The notes under the pieces are model-generated. The model made no database searches and was not told where the DNA came from. It was given only the letters and a program-made list of their open reading frames with translations. A stretch of DNA of 64,000 nucleotides from Taxillus chinensis (lineage: Eukaryota; Streptophyta; Magnoliopsida; Santalales; Loranthaceae). Positions 56,573 to 64,000 of this stretch are shown here, in pieces; the stretch's first letter is position 1; every line of letters starts with the position of its first letter. Made by a program: the position numbers and the translations under genes. Location: contig CM042088.1 in the NCBI GenBank assembly GCA_023512835.1, positions 8,796,078 to 8,860,077 of the forward strand, given 5' to 3'.

Positions 56573-58955
56573 TGTCATAACCCATTTTCGTTCGGGCTCG
56601 AGACTAACTTTGTGAAAGGACTCTATGCTAGTTCATTTAATTGATCCCAGAGTCATTCCTGCACAAGGCTCGCACAAACCATGAAAGAAAAGAAAAATAG
56701 AGTCGCTAACAAACAATTTAAAGGTGTGATTAAGCACCTAAAAAGAGAAAGGTCTACGATTCAGATATTAAGGTTCGGGATTCGGTTACGTGTAGGGAAG
56801 GATTAACACCCCTACAGCGTCCACAATTAGTACCTAGTCTTGATCTATCGATGTTTGCTTGTTTTAGTTAAAAAGAAGTCATTTTTTATGTTTTTATATT
56901 TTAAGGGAAGAGAAAATTGTAGGATCTAGGACTTTAAAAGAAACAAAAGATTTTAAAAAAAGAAACATCTTAATTTTAGAAAAAAGATGTGGGATCTAGG
57001 GCCATATGGGAATACTATTCCTCTTTCATAAAAAAGAAATAAAATAAAATTGTTTTGAAATAATAGCACCTCCACAATCAATGTTGGCCCGAGCAACTAG
57101 GTTATGAGCATCAGAGCTCAACTCCACGACCACTCAGGTCTTTGATTTAATTTTCTAGAAAAGATGAACAATTTGTGTTCTTGGTGCCTTTTTATTATTT
57201 AAAAAATGAAGGATGGAAAGGTTTTTATTTAAAAGCACTAGCAGTTTAATAACAAGTAGGAATGAAGGAAAATCTGGATGATTTGCGCAGGATAATTCTT
57301 CAGAAATTCTTATGTTGATTTGCCAAAGTGTGCTCCTTGCTCTCCAAAGGTATTCTTTCGTGAGTACTCAAAAGTATCTCCCAAAGAACCTCTTTTTCTC
57401 ACACGGTCAACCAAAGGTGTCAATAATCGATGGATGATGGACAAAGGATGCTCTCTCCCTCATTGATTCCTCTATTACTTCCTTGATTGATTGATTGATC
57501 CCTCCATTCCCTTTTCGTTGTCAAATGAGCAACCTATTTATAGGCTAGGTAGGCTAAGCTTCCAAAGGATAGTTTCTTGCATTGAATCCTTGATTGAAAT
57601 AATTAGGGTAAATAGAATTTCTTATCCCCCAAGATATGCAACTAAATCAATTGGAATTATTTGATTTTTAATACTATCCCATTTAAATTAATTGATTAGG
57701 ATAATATGGGCAAGTGAGATTTCTTCTTTTCCAAGCATTGCAAATTTATTTTTTTCCTCTTTAATTCTAGATACATCTAGACGCCTTAGTGGGAAAGGAG
57801 AAAATTACGAAGGAGATTTTCGGATAATCATTGATGCGGAATTTGGATAATCGTTGAATCATTATTGATATGGAAATAAGGAAATCCAGATTATCACTCG
57901 TGCGGAACAAGGAATCCAGATCATCACTGATGCGGAACACTACGGATCATTGAAAGATAATCCGTACGAGTAGGGAGGCAATCCGGATCAAGAATGGCTC
58001 GGATCCCTTATTCCGTGCTAAGAAATAGCTCGGATTCCTTACTCTGTGCCAGTGGAGGCTTAGTCCGGATCAATAAAAGGCTCGGATCTTTACTCCACAC
58101 TAAGATTAGCTCGGATCCTTACTCCGTATCAGTGGAGGCTTAGTCCGGATCAATAAAAGGCTTGAATCCTTACTCCGTGCTAAGGTTTACTCGGATCCTT
58201 ACTCCATATCAGTGGAGGCTTAGTCCGGATAAATGGAAGGCTCGAATTCTTACTCCGTGTCAAGGTTAGCTTGGATCTTTACTCCTTATCAATAGAGGCT
58301 TAGTCCGGATCAATGGAAGGCTCAGATCCTCACTCCGTGCTAAGGAATAGCTCGTATTCCTTACTCCATGTCAAGGTTTAGCTCGAATCCTTACTCTGTA
58401 TCAGTGGAGGCTTAGTCCGGATCAATAGAAGGCTCGGATCCTTACTCCGTGCTAAGGTTAGCTCTGATCCTTACTCCATGCTAAGGTTAGCTCTGATCCT
58501 TACTCCGTATTAGTGGAGGCTTAGTTCGGATCAATAGAAAGCTCAAATCCTTACTCTGTATTAAGGCTCCTTATTTCGAATCGGTGTTAGCTCGGATTTG
58601 ACTTGATGCTCTGGATTTAACCTGATGATCTGGATTTGACTTGATGATCCAGATTTTGACCTTGATGATCTGGATTTTGACCGGGGGCATTAATCATTTT
58701 TTCATAAGTTTGACTTTTATGACCATAACTGTTTTGGCCATAACTTCCTCATTTTAAGCTAGAATTGAGCATAATCAAGTGTAGTCTTTAAAATTTATCC
58801 TCTAGCCTTTGGTGTTGGCCATGGGAGCATCTTGAGGTTTTAGAAATGACCCTCCACTTTAGGCTTCCTTATTAAGTTTAATTGTAATCTAATCCGGTCA
58901 AAATGAGATAAAACGGGCTCAATGACCAAATCTTTATCCAAAAGAGTATCTCGCA
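56573..58955 (-). repeat. TatB 5' LTR
   Basis: It starts TGTCATAACC. Shared blocks with the TatA LTR are at about 56770..56830 and 58680..58860. A large array of GGCTCGGATCCTTACTCCGT units lies at 57960..58600. The right edge is an estimate, because no partner LTR remains for comparison. Confidence 0.7.
57960..58600. repeat. TTACTCCG array in TatB LTR
   Basis: About twenty-two variants of CCTTACTCCGTGCTAAGG, CCTTACTCCGTATCAGTGG and AGGCTTAGTCCGGATCAAT alternate, forming higher-order units of about 90 to 110 bp. The core motif is the same as in the copia LTR at 23940..24430. Confidence 0.85.
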
Positions 58956-60229
58956 ACTGTCACGAGCCTAGACGACACTGAATAATGACACTTTTATGAT
59001 CAATCATGTACTATTTTGTATTTGTATCAAGGAGATCAATCAAAGGGTTTCTTTCTATTATTTCTATGATTTAATCTTTTGTTTTCCTCGTAAAAGTCAA
59101 ATAAAAAAAAAGTTATATAAACTCACTATTTTTAAAAATAATTCAACCAAAAATATAAATCTGTGTTGAACCTCCCATACACCAATATTATATCAGATGA
59201 CAGTACGTGAAGCCCTCCTATAACATCAACACTAACCAAACACTTGGTTGATATGAAAAACTACTAAAGCCAGAAAAAACTACTCTTCACATGCATGAAA
59301 TACAATCTACAACAAGTTGTAGCAAAGAGAAGACAAAATTCACTACAACCTTAATTTATCTAATTTATCCTTCAATAGTTTTGATATTATTCAACACAAA
59401 GTTAATTTAATATTTTTAAAAAGAAAAAAAAAAATTACTCCCAATCAAATTATAAAATTAAATTGATATTTCTAAAACTTTTTATTTTTTTCTATTCCCA
59501 ATCAAATTATAAAATACTCTTTTTACATTTTTTCCATCCCAAATAAACTAGTCTACTTTTTTTTTTTGACCTATTTTCTTTATATATTTTTTTTACTCCA
59601 AACAACACTCAGCGGGACATTGCAGGTAGAAACCCATTGTCTTCCTCCACTCCACCTGCAGCCCCTTCTATCCCGGACAACTCTGGCCCCTTTTCGTACA
59701 ACACTCAGCCGCCCGAGAATCCCACCGAGTCAGCATCTGACCTCATCCCACAGCCCTCCTCAATCACTTCCAACACCGTCCGGCCAAAGAACGCCTGCGA
59801 AGCCTACTGATAACCAGCAACTCTTTTTCATGCTCAAATACTTTTTCCAGTAATTATTTTTTCCAGGTGAGACCAAACTAACAAAACCATTTGATTGGTT
59901 CAAACAGAATTAATTAATTAATTGGCCAAATTATTAAACCCAATCAATCCTACTGATAACTATAATTGGATTTGACCAGTCTTACCCGGGATTACTAGTG
60001 GCAACTGCTGTCAAATTGTTTGCACTAGCCTTGAGGATTAAAAAAGTAAAAAGAAAGCCATCTCTCATTTACAGTCCCCAATTCTTAAAAAACATTAAAC
60101 GATCTAAATCCAAAATTTTGTAAAAATATTGATCAGGAAATGACATGGCCAATAAAGAACCAGAAACGACCGAACAGACGACACTAAACAGTCCTTTCCT
60201 CTGTCCTCATACCTACTACCACCTTCCAC
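58956..60229. other. Gene-free stretch between TatB and calnexin
   Basis: It is AT-rich with no clear gene. An exon-like island at about 59619..59809 (plus) follows TTGCAG and reads NPLSSSTPPAAPSIPDNSGP, then Pro/Ser-rich sequence to a stop at 59807. It contrasts with its AT-rich flanks, but no partner exon or known family was recognised. The calnexin 3' untranslated region occupies the right end. Confidence 0.5.
59619..59809 (+). pseudogene. Exon-like Pro/Ser-rich island, unrecognised
   Basis: The base composition changes sharply to about half GC. The frame NPLSSSTPPAAPSIPDN...TVRPKNACEAY is open for about 63 codons from an AG-preceded start to a TGA. It could be the last exon of a degraded gene or a transposon-captured piece. 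Nothing upstream within 500 bases looks like an exon. Confidence 0.3.
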
Positions 60230-63200
60230 TCAGTTCTCACGTCTAGCTCTTCGACGGGATGTGCCAGCATGCTCTTCCTTCTCAAGGCCCCCTTTACTCT
60301 CCTTCTCTTGGTTGCTGCTCCCTTCATCATCAGAAGCCTTGGCCGCTTCCTTCCTTTGTGGCTCCTTCGGGGCCGTCGCCTGCAAATAATGAAGCAAATT
60401 AGACACTAAACTTTAAGAAGATGCAAACCATAAATCACCTGCACCAACTCATTAAACTCACCGGCTTCTTCCCGCCAAATAATATCTTGAATAAAACTGT
60501 GATGAGGACAACAACAATGGACACAATGACGCCGATTGTCAGGTTCGGCTGTTTCTCCCCCTTTTCAATGAGATCCTGCCGTTGTGTAAACACAGCTCAG
60601 TATTCATTCACCCAACAACAATGGAATACGCAAGGCACAGAATATCTTTTAAAAGGAACAAAAACCTGTAACATAAAATTTTTAATAACTCGTACTTAAC
60701 ATTTTTCCATAATCCAAACACAGTTAAAAGTTGGGAACTTCACCAAAATTTGAAGTCTGTACTTGCTAAGAAGGGAAATGTCTGCAAGATGGTAAAGGAC
60801 ATCGAACACCTTCTTCTGCGACAAACAAAACACGCTGGCTTAAAACATAGAATCATAATAGGAGTAGAAAAGAGAACGGGCACAAAGAAAAGACCTGCAA
60901 ACCCAACAAAATTACCTTAAAGCCAGATAGACCATCTGAAACGTCAGCCGCTGCTTCCTCAGCCTTTTGTTTCTCTTTCTCAACATCAAACTTTGGTTTC
61001 CATGAAGAAAGCCGGTAAGACTCTGCTGTCTTTTCATTAGTTGCTATGAGAATATTGTCAAACAGTATGCCATCCTGCATTGTCCAAATCTCAATGCCAA
61101 CTGCAGCAATAGGTTCAAAGGCGGGCCTGTCAAGCTCAAAATAGGCAGGATTAGGAATCTGCTGCGGCTTCCAAATTCCCTTATAGTTGGGGTTATCGAT
61201 AAGTGGAGCATGCCATTTTCCTTTGTAAGCAGGATTCCTCTTCAATGGCCTCTTCCACTCCCCACAGCCAGGGGCTGCCACACACTTGGGGTTTTCAACC
61301 TTCGGAGTTTCCCATTCACCATCCTCTTCATCATCCCAATCTTCAGGCTTCAATGCTTCTGGATCCTCAATCTCCTCTGGTTCATCATTCAACCATCCTT
61401 CAGGCTTTATAGCCTCTGCATCTTCAATCTCCATGGGTGCATCCTCATCCCAGTCATCTGGTTTTACAGCATTCAGATCAGGAATCTTCTCCCTTTCATC
61501 CCAATCCTCAGGCTTCTTGTCCTCTGGATCAGGAATTGTCATGGGAGGGATGAGTGGTGGCTCAAAATCTTCAGCCGAGAGAAAATTTCCTTTTTTCTTC
61601 TCTTCTCCATCAACCAAAATTTGCAACTCATTGTCAGGTTTCAAAATGGCTGTATAGACATGAGAGAGTTTATCAAATGGCACAGATGGTGGGTTCTTGA
61701 GATGGTGTTCCACATACTCCCCAGTTTTGGGGTTCTTATGCTTCAGAATAAAATGCACCTTGTTTGTAGAGCCACATTTGTCTGGTCCAAACATTATGGA
61801 GTAGGGAGACTCATTGTCAAATTCTGCTGGTCTCCATCCAGCTTCCTGTGGACGGAGATATTTCAGATAAGCACCACCACATTCGAGTCCATTTTGTAGC
61901 CGAGTCTCAAACTGGAGGACAACAGTTCCTCCCTTCAGATCAAAATTCTCCCCAAGTTCCTTCACTATAGCATACTTCTTGGCCTTCTCGCTCACAAGAA
62001 GCCCATGGTCATCATGCCCCTCACTCTTTGAATGCTTCCAAATACCTGTGGATTAAAAAAATCCACCAATTAACTCAGCGTTGAGTTAATCAATCATGGG
62101 TTGATTAGCATCTGAGTTAACTAACTCAGAGGTAACCACATTGATTAAACTAATTGAAAATAATGCCAAATCATTGGAACCTTTCACAGTTCAAAGACAA
62201 ATCACATTTGTTATATAACAACGAACTTCATATCTTTCTTTTAGAAAAAATAAAAATAAAAAATCTAAGTTACCCTTAAAAACATGCATAAGTCAACACT
62301 AACATTCAGCAAAAACAAATATAAACAAAAATTTGTATGCATTGAAAACAAGCCATCACACTGCCTGCAAAGCACCTGATCGCTGCACCAAAGGAATCTT
62401 TCGTGTAATGCACATCCCAAATAGAGAGAGAGAGAGAGTGAGAGAGAGAGAATTCCACATAGATAAATAAATATACAGGTAACAAAGATAAAACAAATGT
62501 TAATAAGAAAAACTACCAATAGAAATTATAATGTAAATATGATGAACATTGTAAGTTTAAATACATAGAACCATGAAAAATTAAAGTTTCATCTGTCAAA
62601 ATATTCAAGCTAGGTCATCCAAGTCACTTTTGAGAATCAAATACGTTATTGTCTCCGATTATAACAATAACATCATATGCAATTGTCACCAATTTAGTCC
62701 AGATTGTTTTAATGGGTAGGACATATCCTAAATTTGCTTCAAATAACAACTGTAACTAGCTAGATCCGACACGAGAAACGAAAAGTACCCTGATCAACTC
62801 GATGTAGGAGAAACACGCAAAACGAAGTAGGTATTGCTTCAAATCTTTCAGTAAAAATAAGCTTACTTTACATGAATCAATTCCGCTACTCAAAATAGAT
62901 CGCATGAACAAGCAGGCCATTCGTCGAGACACAGATCATGAGCATGCATCCAGATCCGACACGACAAGACTACATAAAACTAACTAGATCGGACAAGAGA
63001 AACGAAACCAGATCGAAATAGAGAAACCCTACCTTGGTAATCTTCTTTCCCAGACACGGTCCAGCGGCCATCAAATGTTTCGTCGAAGGACTCGTAGAAG
63101 GCCTAAAATCAAACAAAAAAACGAGAGATTGAATAAGAATCTCAGAGAGACAAAGAAGGAGAAAAATGAAATTTCAGGGAAAAAAAGAAAAAAGAAAGGC

Positions 63201-63330
63201 CGAGGTAGAGAGAACGTACCACGCCCGATGCGGATAGCAGGGACGCGAGACTGAGTAACAACAAGAGCGAGGAAGCAAGCTTGAGGGGTAACCGCCTCCG
63301 CAGATCCATAACACTCTGAGAACGAAGCAT
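60230..63330 (-). CDS. CNX: Calnexin (ER membrane lectin chaperone), six exons
   Basis: Exons (plus coordinates): 63220..63330, 63033..63102, 60916..62045, 60744..60815, 60462..60575, 60230..60379. All five introns have GT-AG ends, and the join gives 549 codons including the stop (548 residues, normal for plant calnexin). Residues 1-36 are a signal peptide. The lectin domain includes [26 protein letters not shown] and [15 protein letters not shown]. The P-domain has four [18 protein letters not shown] repeats, then four [17 protein letters not shown] repeats. A membrane helix ([20 protein letters not shown]) and a short cytosolic tail ending RRRARREN follow. The start is taken at 63330; Met at 63309 is an alternative. 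It folds monoglucosylated glycoproteins in the ER. No damage seen. Confidence 0.96.
62424..62451. repeat. (GA)n microsatellite in calnexin intron 2
   Basis: GAGAGAGAGAGAGTGAGAGA and similar lies in the 987-bp second intron (62046..63032). It is a simple repeat with one interruption. No function is implied. Confidence 0.9.
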
Positions 63331-63410
63331 TTTAGACAAAAACCAAAAAAAAAACGAACGAAAATTGGAGAGCTGTGGTGTGGTGTGAGGGACTTCGTAT
63401 CTTTGTTTTC

Positions 63411-63420
63411 TACATATAGA
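63411..63420 (-). promoter_or_regulatory. Calnexin TATA box
   Basis: The minus strand reads TCTATATGTA 81 to 90 bases upstream of the ATG at 63330, which predicts a leader of roughly 50 bases. Confidence 0.6.
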
Positions 63421-63452
63421 TCTCGGTGATGCTCGCCCTCGGCCTGTCTCGG

Positions 63453-63487
63453 CCAATAACGTCGCAGGCCACGTGATACCAGCCAAT
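63453..63487 (-). promoter_or_regulatory. Calnexin CCAAT/G-box cluster (ER-stress-element-like)
   Basis: CCAAT (63453..63457), CCACGTG (63469..63475) and CCAAT (63483..63487), all written on the plus strand, lie 35 to 75 bases above the TATA box. The classical ER stress element is CCAAT-N9-CCACG; here the spacing is N11. bZIP28/bZIP60 with NF-Y bind such sites in the plant unfolded-protein response, of which calnexin is a known target. Confidence 0.55.
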
Positions 63488-63499
63488 AGACATGCACCA

Positions 63500-64000
63500 C
63501 ATCAGCTTCGCGGCATTTTCTTGACGTTTGTTGCCCTCCGCTTTGCCACTTGCCATTCGCCACCCCCATCGTCAAGTCAAGGGCATCAATCGGGTCAGGT
63601 TCCGTTATATCCGAGTCGGGTCCTCGCTCACAGCTGGGCCGTTTAGCGCGCTATGGATATGGTACAGTCCACTGAAGATGGGCCGTACCACGTCACGATC
63701 TCAATAATATTAAAAAAAATTCTATTGTTTTCTCTTCGCCTTGAAATTAACGCGGCAATAAAAATAAAAAAATTATTATTTTATTTATGAAATAAAATAC
63801 ATGAATAAGGTATTTGATAAAAAATTATAAAATTATCCAAAAAATCAAGTCTTGGGTCAAATCACTCCTAGCTCCATTGTAGAATCTGTCAAGCTCCCCC
63901 CCCCCCTACCTTGTCATAGTCGTCCACCCCATGTCGTCAACCCATAAACTTAGTCCAATCTCATGATGGTTTTGATCTCCAATCTCGAAGCCGCCAAATA
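63500..64000. other. Upstream of calnexin, no gene seen
   Basis: It is AT-rich beyond 63700 with a C-run at about 63898. The open frame at 63174..63575 merely overlaps calnexin exon 1. No second gene, TATA-ATG pair or repeat family recognised. Confidence 0.6.

Larger units (their letters stand above)
53135..58955 (-). mobile_element. Second Tat/Ogre-like element (TatB), truncated, gag-less
   Basis: The minus-strand order is a 5' LTR starting TGTCATAACCC at 56573, primer site, protease/G-patch, RT, RNase H and the second RNase H, cut at 53134 before integrase. Its LTR shares with TatA the conserved GGTTACGTGTAGGGAAGGAT block and the GGCCATAACTTCNTCATTTT block. There is no gag: the protease frame starts within about 70 bases of the primer site, as in TatA. 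Confidence 0.82.

Noticed and set aside
59566..59853. 95-codon plus-strand ORF as a gene
   Set aside because: Its start lies in AT-rich DNA and it overlaps the exon-like island in a different frame; no family recognised.
61203..61899. Plus-strand ORFs opposite calnexin exon 3
   Set aside because: They are antisense shadows of the calnexin coding exon, whose splice sites and domains are complete.

Overview
The window is nuclear DNA of a flowering plant, most likely a eudicot. Only one clear host gene is present, a six-exon calnexin gene on the minus strand near the right edge (60230..63330). Nearly everything else is a nest of decayed LTR retrotransposons from lineages typical of plant heterochromatin: Ty3 Tat/Ogre-like, Ty3 Athila, Ty3 Tekay-like chromoviruses and a Ty1/copia SIRE-like element. 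I assigned lineages from protein motifs only. The species cannot be named from this sequence.

Layout. (1) 1..24627 is read as one minus-strand SIRE-like copia element: 5' LTR 23348..24627, gag-pol 17634..23287, and an extra 3' ORF at 14527..15960. A gag-less Tat/Ogre-like element (132..14526) interrupts the 3' ORF, and the missing copia 3' LTR should lie left of the window. (2) 24628..26225 is the 3' end of an old chromovirus (C2). It is interrupted at 26226 by a second chromovirus (C1: 3' LTR 26226..28181, pol-gag 28379..32984). (3) C1 gag is interrupted at 32985 by a plus-strand Athila element (LTRs 32985..34488 and 44849..46351). A partial second internal region follows (46352..46932) and ends in a C2-like PR/RT fragment (46933..47940). 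(4) 47941..52945 is unclassified DNA carrying two solo LTRs with matching 5-bp target duplications (GTAAT and GAGCC). (5) A CACTA-type MITE (about 52948..53134) abuts a second gag-less Tat element (53135..about 58955). (6) 58956..64000 is gene space with calnexin and its promoter.

Most notable signals. The copia element and the Athila element both carry, downstream of pol, an extra ORF with the same recognisable domain. Each has a TATA box close upstream, and the Athila version ends in a Ulp1/C48-type cysteine protease domain with its His-Asp-Gln-Cys residues intact. Three different LTR families (Athila, C1 chromovirus, and the solo LTR at 48170..49970) share a colinear module of roughly 250 bp. 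Its hairpins keep their pairing although their arm sequences differ. The C1 LTR also carries a telobox and a long (GA)n tract just after its TATA box, which resembles a plant Polycomb response element. The Tat element keeps an Ogre-type intron between its protease/G-patch ORF and its RT ORF. The copia LTR and the second Tat LTR share a repeated TTACTCCG motif.

All element reading frames have stops or frameshifts except where stated. No rRNA, tRNA gene or CRISPR array was seen.
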